Position numbers and translations under genes: made by a program. This document shows positions 27,901 to 42,900 of a DNA stretch of 64,000 bases, piece by piece. The notes beneath the pieces are model-generated. The model had not been told where the DNA came from. It saw only the letters and a list, made by a program, of their open reading frames with translations, and searched no databases. Position 1 is the stretch's first letter; each line of letters begins with the position of its first letter. The DNA is from Maniola hyperantus (lineage: Eukaryota; Arthropoda; Insecta; Lepidoptera; Nymphalidae), in the NCBI RefSeq assembly GCF_902806685.2, contig NC_048541.1, forward strand, positions 2,229,465-2,293,464, read 5' to 3'.

Positions 27901-30900
27901 ATTTTTTTATGTCAATAATAGTTAGATTATGTGAAAAATAAATTAAATTTGACGTCATAGATAAATCAGGCCCCTGGTTGTGATTTATGTAGTACTTACT
28001 TATGCGTCAAAACGCACGTGCAAATTTCTTTAAAAATGTATTATTCGACTTAACTCTACTAAAAAGCGTGCACCTTTCATGATAAGTTACTTGAATAAAA
28101 TTACCTAATAATAATTTATTAATATTAATTGTTTACTCTTGCATATTTTTATTGGGTCCTATAAATAAAATATAAATCTGTATACCTGATAAAATTCTAT
28201 TGCGCATCTTTTGCAACCCCAAACTAACACCATATTCACAGTTTACTGGCAAGAATTAACAAACAAAAAATAATATGATAAAACATTAATATAGACGCAA
28301 AACATAGAATAATTACATTGACATAATATATTATTACAACACATCTGACGACATACAAGTTTAATTGAACGTTTATGAATTCGAATTTTTTATTTACTAT
28401 CACAATTTATTCTGAAGAGTTTATCTTTAAAGTTATCTTGGGAACAAAGTGCAGAGTTTGCCGATAAGATATCACACACTGTGCGTCACTATTTCTTTAT
28501 AACTGACGATACGACACGACATTGAGAGCTAATGCACTGTACATGCCCCCTTTTTTAGGGATTCGTAGTAAAACTAAGAACCCCTATAGTTTCGTCCAGT
28601 TATTAATTTAAAAATAAATTATTATAAAATCTGTCTGTCAATTATTTTAAAAATAAATTACTATAAAATCAAAATTAAGCTAAAAAAATATTTTTTCAGA
28701 GTGGGAGTTCTCAACTTACTAATATTTTGGCCTGTCTGAGTGGTCTTTATTCTCCTAAAAATCTCTTATCCTTCAAAACTTATTGGAAACTTACTCAGTG
28801 TTTAGTAACTAAATTTTGTTATCACAGACTAGTAGGTCTACAGTTCGCACTGACAATCTAGTAATATATAATCAACATTTTTATTATTTGATTTTATTAT
28901 TAAACTCGTGACGGTTACGGTTTCACGACAAATTCACTAGCAATAATCACGATATTATCAGAATAAATTATGCAAAACACAGTTTATAAATAAAATCGTC
29001 AGTAATTAATTATTGTTGCATTAAGTACATTCGAACTTTTATGATTATTTTTAAGTGCACGTAAAATATTTTCCAAATTAAGTTTCGCAAACAAAGTTTA
29101 ACCGATTTTTTTCTAAAAAGGAGAAGGTTCTCAAGTCGTTACCTGAATAAATCGTATCGTAGTCATTTTATATTCAGACACGTCCGAGGAAACAATGTAA
29201 TGAAACAAACAATATTTGACGTCGATTAGTCGTCTTGTTGCCACAATGGACTTGCTTTTTCAAAAATAATCTATAGGTAGGTATCTAAATATGTATATGT
29301 TTAGCAAAGAAAAAGCTGACTGACTGACTGATCTATCAACGCACAACTCAATTTTCTGGATGGAACGGGCTGAGGCATGCAAATAGCTATGACCAAAGAT
29401 GATTTGTTTAATATATCATCTTTGCTATGACGTAGACATCCACTAAGAAAGGGTTTTTGAAAACTCAACTCCAAGCGGGTATAATTCATAATAAGCTTCC
29501 AGAAGACATTAGAGATGTCACTCAACAAGTTCAAAGTTTTCTCAAAACGTAAACTTGTTGATAAATCTTATTACAATTAAAGGAAATTTATATAAATAAA
29601 TATTATACAAATCCAACAACTGACAATCAAAAAGTGTAAATTCTATTTTGTGTGTGTGTGTCGGCGCGCGTGCGTGTGTGTGTGTGTACGATTAAAAACC
29701 CTTTATCCACTCGGATGAAATCGCGGGTATCATCCAGTGTAATATAAATACATCACATGCATGAACCTGTGAACTTCATGTGATATAAAAATTAACATTT
29801 TATTTTTTGCCGCATGTTGATTTTCGTTCGATTTTTGAAAAGGCCAATCGTTATGACCTTTTAACTTTAAAATATTTAGATGGAACTTTTGATAAATCGA
29901 ATAACTCAAGATATCGATATGTTATCAATAAAAATTAAATAACATTATTTTTATTAAGTAGGTAATTTATAAATATTAAAATTGTTATTTAAATATCGTG
30001 ATAATAGTTTAGGTGCTACTTATAGTATAACATCCATACTAATATTATTAATGCGAAAGTGTGGCTGTCTGTCTGTCTGCTAACTTTTCACGGTCCAAAA
30101 GTTTAACCAATTTTGATGAAAATTAGTACGTAGTTAGCTTACATCCCAGGGAAGGACATAGGCTACTTTTCATCCCGGAAAATCAGAAAATTCCCAAATA
30201 ACTAAATCTACGCGGACGAAGTCGCGGACATCATCTAGTGACTTATATATTTCTAAGTCCCAAGTTGCTGGAATGGCAACCTCGCACCGGAAGTCGCAAT
30301 GTTGGAAGACCTCCACTAAGTGGACGGACGACATCAGACGAGTTGCAGAGAGCCGCTGGATTCAGGCGGCGCAAGACCGTGGCGTGTGGAAGTCCCTACA
30401 AGAGACCTATGTCCAGCTGTGGACGTCTATCGGTTGATGATGATTATGATGACACTTTTGTCAGTTTCACGCTACCAAAGTCGCATATAACTGCCAGTTA
30501 TTTGTCAAATACTATATTTTTAGGGTTCCGTACCTCAAAAGGGAAAACGGAACCCTTATAGGATCACTTTGTTGTCTGTCTGTCGGTCTGTCAAGAAACC
30601 TACAGGGTACTTCCCGTTGACCTAGAATCCTGAAATTTGGCAGGTAGGTGTCCCCGAATGTCAGATATAAGACCTATATCTGACATTCGGGGAAAAATCT
30701 GAAAACCGTGAATTTGTGGTTACATCGCACAAAAAAAATTGTCATGAACTAATAATTAGTATTTTCAATTTTGAAGTAAGATAACTATATCAAGTGGGGT
30801 ATCATATAAAAGGTCTTTATTTGTACATTCTAAAACAGTTTTTTGTTTATTTTTATGCATCATCGTTTTTGAATCATCGTGCAAAATGTCGAAAAAATAG

Positions 30901-33900
30901 GACTGTAGTACGGACCCTCGTTGCGCGAGCCTGACTCGCACTTGGCTGGTCTTTAAACCAATACAAATGCAAGTGTACAAATAAGTAAACTTTGTATTTC
31001 CCTATGTATGATGCATAATAACATAGTGTAATAAATAGCAATGGACTGCAATAAGTATCTCGGACATGTAGTAACCGACAGCCTGAGGGACGACAGTGAC
31101 ATGGAACGTGAGCGCCGGGCTCTGTCGGTCCGAGGCAATATGTTGGCCCGCAGATTTGCGCGATGTACTGGACAGGTAAAGCTGACCTTATTTAGGGCTT
31201 ACTGCCAGTCATTCTATACGTGCAGTCTGTGGACGAACTACACGCAGCGGACCTACAGTGCCCTGCGCGTCCAATACAACAATGTGCTGAGGGCGGTGTT
31301 GAGAAAGCCTCGCCACTGCAGTGCGTCGGCAATGTTTGCGGATGCTCGCGTGGATGATTTCTACGCGATCATGCGCAAGCGTGCCGCGTCCATGATGAGC
31401 AGGCTGTTGAGGAGTACCAACACTCTTCTCAGCGCATTGTCCACGAAATTGGATAGCCCTCTCTGGAGGTGCTGGAGTGGTGCGCACATAGGTGCAAAGA
31501 GACCCCCGCGGGCATTATAAATAGGATTAGTTTTAATTTTAGTAGAATTAGTTGTTAAGTTAAGTTTAAGCTAGTAATAAGTAAGTACTAACATAGGTTA
31601 AGGAATTGTTTCTGTACTAACACACAATTATGGGTGTACTTATGCCTGCAATAAAAGTTTATTTATTTATTTAATAAAGAATGATATCAACCAATGTCTT
31701 ATAATGAGGAAGATAACGTCCACGCTCCACGTGTATCTCTTATCACTTTCTTATTAGAAAACTCCACTAACTTGTGGAATTCATCGATCCATTCAATGTG
31801 ATGCAAAACATGCAGTACAAAACGTCATAAAAATTACTAAGTACGTAAAATTTTTAGGTGCGGTTGAAGTGAACTTAAAACACACGTCTGATTACATGTG
31901 TTTTTATGAATCTGCAAAAGGTTTTTATTAATAAACTAGCTTATACTCGCGACTTCGTCCGCGTGGACTATACAAATTTCAAACCCCTATTTCACTCCCT
32001 TAGGGGTTGAATTTTCAAAAATCCTTTCTTAGTGAATGCCTACGTCATAATAGCTAGCTGCATTCCAAATTTCAGCCCGTCTAGTAGCTTGAGCTGTGCG
32101 TTGATAGATCAGTCAGTCAGTCACCTTTTCCTTTTATATATTTAGGTAAAAATACCTACAGCTTGTAATCTAGGGCACTAACTACTTGGTACCACCTCAA
32201 TAACAGATGGCGGCCACGAAAAGGCCGTCTGTTTGAGGGTGGTCGTCAAACAGATGGCCATTTTCCGAAAAAAAAATTGCTAAAAGCAATCTCTCATGTC
32301 GCGCCTAAAGTAATTTATAGGCTACGGAATTCAATCAGACGGTTCTCTTCATAAAAGGTCTCTGACGTGTCTGTTAAACAAATTCAATTTGCAGTTATCT
32401 AAAAATCAACTCATAACAATAGTTAACAATCCCTAATTATTATATTCAACTATTGTTAAGCATTTTAGTATTAATTATGTAGCTTATTCGAGCGTGCTAC
32501 GGGCGCCAAAGCTCTGTCCTTTAGATGAAAACCGGTCTTCAAGGCCTCTGGTTTTCCCACTCAAAGCAAAATGGCGACTTATACGAGAACATATTAACAT
32601 AAGTTGTTGATCGTAACACACAACAAACAATAATATACACTGTTATCTACGTGCAAAGGGTCATATTTGCATGCATTTGGCTTTACATAAGTAATTTATA
32701 TTAAATCGATCGAAGTGAGACTTAAAATTTTCAACCTAATTTTAGGCATTATTTCGTCGCTTTAGAAACGATTTTAAAATGTGTATTTTTGAAATTGTTT
32801 TGTTTCAACTTAGCAACAAGTTTTTTCATCAATATGTAGATAAGCATACCTACCTAATATAGGTAGGTATTTGGAATATTTTATATTAGGTACAGGGCCG
32901 AGTTTTTTTGATTAATTCAAAGATATCTGTCTTAATTTAATTCTTGAGTTATTAATCTACAATTAAATAAGTAGAATATTTATAAGTTATAGACTAACTA
33001 ACTGAGACTAACTTGTTTGCAATCTCGTTGGACTAATTAAAAAAAAAAGGAAAAAGGTACAGGTCTCATAAGAAAGCTCAGAATCACTCAGCGGGCAATG
33101 AAGAGAGCTATGCTTGGAGTTTCTCTACGTGATCACATCAGAAATGATGAGATCGGTAATGTAACCGACATAGCTCAACGGGTTGCGAATGGCAATGGGT
33201 AGGGCGCATAGTTCGAAAACCGATAGACGTTGGGTCTCAAGGTGCTGGAATGGCGACTTCGCACCGAAGACTCCCCACTAGGTGTGCCGACCACATCAAA
33301 CTAGTCGCAGGGAACCGCTGGATTCAAGTAGCTCAAGACTGTGGCGTGTGGACTTCTTTACAAGAGACTTTTGTCCAGCATTGGATGTCAACTGGTTGAT
33401 GATTATGACAAAGGTACTTATTAAATATTATAAAGCTACTATAATCATAGTAGGTAGGTAAATAAGACAAAGGAATTACAAGCTTAGGTACGCAGCGTAA
33501 CGAGATCAGTTAGCCCACAAGGTTACATATTATGCAAATGGCCAGCCTGTGACGCAATGTTTCCTTTCACCGTCGCCATTGGGCACAATATTATACACAA
33601 TCGGTCCGATCTATTATAAAATCGTGTTCGAGTGTTTGTGTGACGGCTGACGATTAATTGTTGCAGTGTCTTTAACATTATTAATTGTGTTTTAAGTGCT
33701 TTTGAAGGCTGTACCTTTGCCTAAATATGCGTATGATATGGTATGATCTCTATATTATATAAAAATGAATCGCTGAATGTGTTGCTGATCGCAAATCTCG
33801 AGAACAGCTGAACCGATTTCGCTAATTATTTATTTATAATATTCCTTGAAGCACGAGAATGGTTCTTACGAAGAGAAAAAATTTAAAAATTGCCTGAAAA

Positions 33901-36900
33901 ATAATCGACTGTTAGGCGATACGAAGTTCGCCGGGTCAGCTAGTTACTTATAAAAGTACCTACTACTTAGTAGAGGAAATTAGGTATCTTAAGTTTACTT
34001 GTGAAATTATTTCATCGAATCAAATTAAGATTACAATAAATAAGTAGGTACCTACTTATTATAATTTATGATAGATAAATAATAATTTGGGTTTAGATAA
34101 ATTATTATGGTAGCTACAAAAAGATGCAAAAGTATAATATATTAATAACAATTCAAAAGCAAATCACTATGTATAGGAACACCTGTTTTTCTTTTATCGT
34201 CTAATAATTCTACCCAGACTTCGATAGAATTCCGCTATTATACAACTGGTTAGCTTAATATAATAATGTAGATATATACATGACATTTAGAGCAGTCAAG
34301 CAAGTACAATATGTACCTATAACAAAACATAACACGTCTAATGATCTACATCATTATTAACCAGCGATTTCTTACGCGTGGATTTAGGTTTTTCAAAAAT
34401 CTCGCAGGATCTCTTAGATTTTCTAGGTAATTTTTTTTTATAAGCGTCTCCAGTTAACAAGTCTTTGCGTGGCAAGATGAAATGGTAACAGACAGGCAGA
34501 TATAGTTTCTATATACTATATTTTTAAATTATACTAAGTAGATATACTATAAAATTAGAATGCCTTTTATATTTTCAACTTATAGTTAGTTCTTATATCT
34601 TACTAGAAAATCCTATTATTAAATAAAAGTTCTTAATCGCTGCTCTGTGGTAGAACAGCGAGAATATTTGCTTGACTCATAACTTAAGTGGGGCTAGTCA
34701 AAAGTGTTCGCAACAAATAAAATCTCATTTTCCTTTTAGCCTCGGAGGCTTTCGCAAAAGTGAATCAGTATTCGAAGATCGCAGATGCGAAAGTCTTATT
34801 TGAATGGGCGAGGCGTTGCAAGTACCGTTAGGAAATGTTTTACAATTTTAACTGTTTTAAACACCAGTAGGTAAAATATAATTTTATGTTATTTTAGTAC
34901 ATTTACAAGGTAAAAATCAATTAAACATTGGTACAAAAGGTGATCAATTATTTGTATTTTAGGCGAGCGAATATTTTACTAATTTTACCGCATTATTATA
35001 GTAACTCAACAAAGTATAGAATCTGTTTGAAGTATGTAGTAATCTACAGAGATAATTTGTGTTTTTATTGTACATATTTAGTAACTTATAACTGACATCA
35101 CATAATTGTAAATAATTACTGTAAAAATCGTGAAAAGGGAGGCTAATTCTTTACACAAAATAATCCAGTCAGACGCCATCGACAGAAGTCACCAGAAGGG
35201 GCAGTTTTATTTTAGGAGTAAATTAAAAATAATAGGTCAATTTTTTTACGATATTATGAGAGCTTATGCAAATACAAAACGTCTCTTAAAGCGAACGTTA
35301 ACTTAAGTTTCCCATTAGTCGTATCTCAAGAAAAAACAAACAAAACGAGCAATTTCTTCGGTGTCGTAAGAGAGTAGTCAAAGAGAATGGGGCGATTGTC
35401 TTCGGCCAAGTTTTCACTTGACTCTATCGGGGTCGAGGACGCGGCTTCTGTTTCTGTTACGTGATCAGACACGCTGATGTCCGAATATGTGACTCATTAT
35501 GAAGTTTGACGTCAAACTAACATATTGCAAAACTTTACCTATGGTCATGACGACTGAGACATACTGATGGCTGAGTTTAATGTGGAAGAACATCAATCTC
35601 AGACCAGGGTGCGTTTGGAACCCTCGTTTTTTTATTCAGATACAAATTAGCCCTTGACTGCAATCTCACTTGGTGGTAAGTGGTGATGCAGTCTAAGGTG
35701 GAAGCGGGCTAACCCCCTTTGGTTTCTACGCGGCATCTTACCGGAACGCAAATCGCTTGGCGGCACGGCTTTGCCGGTAAGGTGGGAACTAGCTACCATT
35801 TATTTATTTTTAAAATAATAAATGTTTTTTGTAAATTTAGATTTAAGTTTTTAATTTAATAGAATTGTCTGTTCTTATTATACCTTCCAAATAAATAAAT
35901 TAAACCTTAAAATAAAAAATAAAAATTTAGACCTCCATAATATATTTAATCATTTGGTCCATTGAAGTCAGATGACTTACAGTACAAAAAAGTTTGAGTA
36001 ATTAAAAAGGTAAATTACTGTGTAAGTAAGTAATGCCCACATAACTCAACGAGTGTCAAGAACTCCATGGGAAAATATCTGAACTAGAACTCTAGTTGTT
36101 TTTAATAGCGGGAAAATATTTAAAACTCTTTTACTGAGAGCTATTTTTAAATTGTCTTATTTTACTTGGTAGCTGTTTATTTTTTTATGGACTTTATTTT
36201 TAAACTAGCTGCCCTAGCGAACTTCGTTCCGCCTAACAGTCGATTCAATTTTTTTTTCTCCTTAAGAACCATCCTCGTACTTCAAGGAATATTATAAAAA
36301 AAGAATTAGCGAAATTGGTTCAGCTGTTCTTGAGATTTGCGATGAGCAACACATTTAGTGATTAATTTTTATATTATAGAAGAAGATAGGTGAATACACA
36401 GGATGGAAGGTTCTTTAAGGATCCATACGAGACCCTAAACAAGTTTTGATATATATTTCTTCAATATATTCTATGTATCTTCTATAATATTAACATAAAT
36501 TTACAATGTACTGGAGGGAGATCGCACGAGCAGCAGTGAAGAATTCATAGCCACGACCACTCTGTCAATAGTGAACGATTGAGAAGAAGACCCAGCACAC
36601 TATCAACTCTTTTATTTCAATACCTACCTACCTAGATTATAAAATATATAATCTTTTTTGAATTTCTTGCATATTTATTCACGTTCAATGATTAATTTAA
36701 TTACATATTAGTAATAACTAACCAATTACAGAGAAAACAATGTTAAATATATCCACTGAATTAACGATACTGCATTTTAAAGCTTTTTAAAATATAATAT
36801 TCATATAAATAAAACAGCAATAAAATATTATCACTTAGACATATAGAAACGTGTTCGTATGAAAAACTTGTTATTATTCCACTATACTTGTAAAATTAAA

Positions 36901-39900
36901 AGAAAAAAGTGCTTTATTGTGTTATAACATGGTTGACATTTGCTTGTTTTTTTTTGTTTAAAACTAGTATGAAAAACAGCTTGAGATGTGACCTTCAGGT
37001 TTGCTTCCGAGTTGTTCAGAGTATGCGCAAACTTGCATAAAAGTTGGTAAAAAAGGTACATGTCTTGATATCAAATTAATAGGTCCAACGTTCAAATTTA
37101 GTAACTAGCAACTGCCTGTTTCTTCGCTCGACGAAAATATACATACTCTTTATTTACTATCCCGGGAAGTTATAAAAGATCTTGTTCTTGTCTACATTAT
37201 AAGCTCTGTTCCACATTTCAGCTTTCTGGGTCCAAGGATTTAAGCTGGATGCTGATGAGTTAGTGTCAGTGAATCAGAATTTTTTTTACTAGGTTAATTT
37301 ACTAGAATAAGTACTCTTATTATAAATGCGAAAGTGTGTTTGTTTGTTGGTTTATTGGTTTGTTGGTTTGTCCTTCAATTACGCAACGGCAACGGTGCAA
37401 CGGATTGACGTGATTTTTTGCATGGGTATAGATAAAGACCTGAAGAGTGACATAGGCTACTTTTTATCCCGGAAAATCAAAGAGTTCCCACGGGATTTTT
37501 AATAACCTAATTCCACGCGGACGAAGTCGCAGGCATCAGCTAGTATAGAAATAATTAAGATTGCTAAGTTTGTCTTTTCTTCTCTTATTCTTACCTACTT
37601 CAACTAAGAGTCATAAAAGTATACGACAAAATGTTTAAATATCTATTTACATTCTCGACTAACCTCGATACATTTTGTCTTAATTTTATCTTTGGTGTAC
37701 GCATTTTCTTCAGCTCAAGCTTTTTTTGCAGAACTTTTAATGGTACTTTAATTTGATTGCTGAACTTTTTGGTTTTTGCTCATTAATTATTCATTTTTGA
37801 CCTTATTGAACGTAGACCTTATAAATGTTCAATAGGACTTATTTTGTTTTGGTTCTTTATTCTGACGATAAAAGTACAAACTACGAACGTAGGTATCACA
37901 AATACCTACCTGTTAAGTTTATTTTTAACTTAGTCATTATAAAATAAGGTAATTTGGTGTGAAGACCTTGGGGCCGTGGGGCCCGGGGGCTTGAGCTCTT
38001 TTTGAGAAAATTTAGAAAAGGGTTATCGAGTCAACCGGGGACCCGAGAGCTGGCAGCTACCTGGGTCAAAGAATTAGTTTTGGCCATTCAAAGGGGTAAT
38101 GCTGCCAGCATCTTGGGTACAATGCATCGCTGCGGTCGTCTCGATGAGGTTTTAAATTTAGTTTAATTTATTTTAGTTTTAATTTAATGCTGTTTATTTT
38201 TACTTTAAAAAAATTAAAGTCTATTCATGAACAAACAAAAAAATAAAAGGTAATTCGATTATAAATGAAAATCCACTCCAAAAACAAAAACACGTTTTTA
38301 TCATTAGAATCACTATTACTTACCTATATTATACATGTGCGAAAGTGTCTTTGTTTATTGGTTTGTCCTTCAATTACGCCACAACAGTGCATCGAACGGA
38401 TCAACGTGATTTTTTGCATGGGTAAGGACGGAGAGTAACATAGGTAGGTAGGTACCGACTTAGGGTACTGTTCCCGCGTTCCCACGGAATTTTCAAACCC
38501 AAATCCTCGCGGTCGAAGCACGGGCATCAGCTAGTGGCTTGAGCCAGTGGATTTTATTTTTAATTGTTATCTATTCTGTTGACACTATCTATAATTCTCT
38601 GAAATTACCAATACCTACGGTAAATATTAGAGATAAATTAGATATAATATTTATTATATTTGATAAACTTTATACCATAGGCCTGTGGTTATGTGTAATG
38701 ACAATGGCAATATCATAAACAAATTGATAAACTGAATACAAGGATTTGATAAGACGTTGATGTCTTAAGTTGATAATAGGTAAGTATATTACGTTTTCCC
38801 TGATAAGTTAAATTTTAGGGCACGGAACCCTAAAAACCGGGACAGACGGTGTCCCATCCCCACTTGGCGGGGTCGGTTCGGTTCGATCTCGGACATGCAT
38901 ATTATATGTAACTTTTAAGAGTTATGTGCGTTTTATGCAATTAAAATAAATCGAGAGGAAACCTACAATATCTACCTACTAATTTACAATAACCTACTTA
39001 CCACCCTAAGCACCCTAAGCAGTGATAGCCTAGTGGTTAGGACGTCCGCCTTCTAATCGGAGGTCGGGGGTTCGATCCCGGGTACGCACCTCTAACTTTT
39101 CGGAATTATGTGCTTTTTAATTAATTAAATATCACTTGCTTCAACGGCGAAGGAAAACATCGTGAGGAAACCTGCATGCCTGAGAGTTCTCCATAATGTT
39201 ATCAAAGGTGTGTGAAGTCTACCAATCCGCACATGGCCAGTGTGGTAGACTATGGCCAAAACCCTTCTCTTGTTCCCTCTTCTCTTCTCTGAGAGGAGAC
39301 CCGCGCTCTGTAGTGAGCCGGTGATGGGTTGATCATGATGATGATGATGACTTACCACCCTTATATCACAATGTACTTACTCGTACGTACCTACTACCTA
39401 TGTGAATAATTTATCGCATACCATGTGCAACTAATTCAATTACCGTGCACAGAATATTGACCCTGTGATGAGTGATTTATTGATGTCTAGCTTTTATCTC
39501 TCAACATAGACTTGGGACTTGTTTACTACATTGGAAAATATCTGTTAGAAATTCCAAGAATTTCTAAACACACAATATTCACTACTCTGTTGTACACAAA
39601 CTCTAAACAAATCTAAAACAGCATGTCTTTCTATTGCTATCCATTTCATAATGTTGCTTGCGGAAAAGGATAGCACTAGATTTAGACCTGTTAATTTAGT
39701 TTAGTTTAGAGATTGTATACAAGAGAATCGGCACCACTATTTTTTTTATATTTTTTTTTATTCAGATACAAGTTAGCCCTTGACTGCAATCTCACCTGGT
39801 GGTAAGTGATGATGCAGTCTAAGATGATAGCGGGCTAACCTGGAAGGGGTATGGCAGTTTTTATTAAACCCATACCCCTTTGGTTTCTACACGGCATCGT

Positions 39901-42900
39901 ACCGGAACGCTAAATCGCTTGGCGGCACGGCTTTGCCGGTTACTATACAACTACACTATACAAAAAATGTGTAATAGGTACCTACTAGATAGATAATGGC
40001 CGGCATGCGTTGCAATGCGACTCACACGCCACCTGTTGTGCCGTGTACGTCGATGGTACTATGTCAGAAGCCTTTACGCAAGTGTCAATAACAACAGAAC
40101 AAAGTTTCAAAACAATCGGATGACCGATGCGCGGACGCATAGGTAATAACGAGCAGACAGACAAACATACCTACCTAACTACCTACTAAAAAATTCCTCA
40201 AGAGGATTTGTGTGAAAACTGAAGTGATTCATATCTAAAAATAAAGAATGTTATTGAAAAAATGTTATCGAGATCTTCGTAGATTTTAGACTGATTTTAC
40301 CTTTACACAGCCCATCCACGGTTTTGAAGAAAAGTGCTTCTCTGTCCACTTTTACTCTTTTTTAGGGTTCCGTACCTCAAAAGGAAAAACGGAACCCTTA
40401 TAGGATCACTTTGTTGTCTGTCTGTCTGTCAAGAAACCTACAGGGTACTTCCCGTTGACCTGGAATCATGAAATTTGGCAGGTAGGTAGATCTTAGAGCT
40501 GACATTTGGGGAAAAATCTGAAAACCGTGAATTTAGGGTTAGATCACACAAAAAAAATTAGATTGTGGTCATGAACTAATAATTAGTATTTTCAACTTTC
40601 GAAGTGAGTGACTATATCAAGTGGGTTATCATATGAAAGGTTTTCACCTGTACATTCTAAAACAGATTTTTATTTATTTTTATGCATCATAGTTTTTGAA
40701 TTATCGTGCAAAATGTCGAAAAAATACGACTGTAGTACGGAACCCTCATTGCGCGAGCCTGACTCGCACTTGGCCGGTTTTTTCTCTTTATTTTTTGGTA
40801 CAAATAAAAATAAATAAAACAAAATTGGTACGGAGATGGTTTGCATCATTTTATCCCGCAAAAATTAGATATTTTTACAACGAGATTTTAAGACCATGGC
40901 ACGAACATCGAATAGTTTTTTTTTTTTAATGAATATTAGCCATGTTAAATGACTAATATTCCCCTTTCCTCTCCAACTAAGCGTCAGGCTTGTGCTAGGA
41001 GTAGGTACGACAATAGTGCAACGGGCGGGGTTTGAACCGTCGACTCACTCCTTTACCGGTTGAGCTATTGAGGCTCGATAATTCTATACTTCAAGTAGGT
41101 ATCTATCTCTTTGTTCGAGAAAGCGTTAATAAAGGCATAACGTAAATGTAGGTACTAATGATTGGGTGCATGTGTGCGTGCATCCACACATCTCGGCTTG
41201 CAAGGCCGTTGCTAGATTTTTTAATAGAGATAGCGAGCAAACGAGCAAGCGGGTCACCTGATGTTAAGTGATTACCACCTCCCATGAACATTTGCAGCAC
41301 CAGAGGAACTGCCGATGCGTTACCGTTCAGGAATTTGTTGGTCCGCCCCTTGAATAACCCCATGTTGTAATCTAGTGGGAACACCGCCGATAGGAGTTGA
41401 GACTTATGGACTATGGTCCAACATCCCACTGCCGGCCGCCAGACTTTCCTTATTTTCTGGGAAATAAAATGGGTGGGATAGAGTAGTGCTGGTGTGTAAG
41501 TACTTTTAATGTACGCATATTTGCTAGCTTGTCCTACCTCGGGCCTGTTAGCAGTGGCGTGCACAGGGTTTGAAGCCAGGGTAGGCATTAGTTAGGTAGG
41601 AACCTGTTTAATGACAGGTCATAATGAAAAATATGCATTGAGCTATTACATCTGGGGTAAGCAGTGCATTTATGCCTCTATGACCTGCACGACACTGCCT
41701 GTTAGATATCAGTTGCTAAAAGCACGTAAAAATGTTACTCACTTTTCGTAATGTCTGAATACTGATTTTTATATAGGATATTTCCTAATATGAAAAAGTC
41801 AAAAACCAGCCAAGCACGAGTCCGTTCCGTACTACAGTCGTATTTTTTCGACATTTTGCACGATAATTTAAAAACTATGATGCATAAAAATAAATAATAA
41901 TCTGTTTTAGAATGCACAGATGGAGACCTTTCATTTGATACCCCACTTGATATAGTTATCTTACTAAGAAAATTGAAAATACTAATTATTACTTCATGGC
42001 CACAATTTTTTTATTTTTGTGTGATGTAACCACAAATTCACGGTTTTCAGATTTTTCCCCGAATGTCAGCTATAAGACCTACCTCCCTGCCAAATTTTAG
42101 GATTCTAGGTCAACGGGAAGTCCTACCCTGTAGGTTTCTTGACAGACCGACAGACAGACAAAGTGATCCTATAAGGGTACCGTTTTTCCTTTTGAGGTAC
42201 GGAACCCTAACTAGGAGACTGACCTCTTACTCAAGCTATCATCCACTTCATTAATAAACAAACGAGCGTAGCGAAACCAATAATTTAATCTATGAAACAA
42301 ACATTAGTTATTACAAAACCAATAAACTATTATGTTCCTAGTAACTCAAATGTCCTTATTATTCGAATCATGGAATTTAACTTCATGGAATCTTTCCAAT
42401 AAATACCGATGCGCCTTCTAATGCATTTGTGGCATCTTTCTCTGTCCATCACAATGTAATACAGAGCTAGCTGTCTCTTTCACAAATCACCGTGATAAGT
42501 TATCTATTTGTTTGTTTCAGTGAATTGTTTTTGCGATAATCCTTGACTTACATCATCTCTTTTACTGTCCTGTAATAATAATTACTATGCATGTATATAT
42601 CTCAACTGTAAATGGTCTGCTGTTAGCTAAAGTACATAATTATTATAGGAAGCTACTGTACCTATTTTAACTTTAGGTAGGTACCTAATAGGTATATAGA
42701 TATTCTGCGTAGGTAGGTACCTACCTACATAAAATTGTAAAATTGTACTTTTTACTTTTACTGTAGAGTGCTGTTTAAGCTGGAGGTGGACTCGTAACAT
42801 GATAGCCTAGCGGTTAGGACGTCCGCCTTCTAATCGGAGGTCGGCGGTTCGATCCCGGGCACGCACCTCTAACTTTTCGGAGTTATGTGCGTTTTAAATA

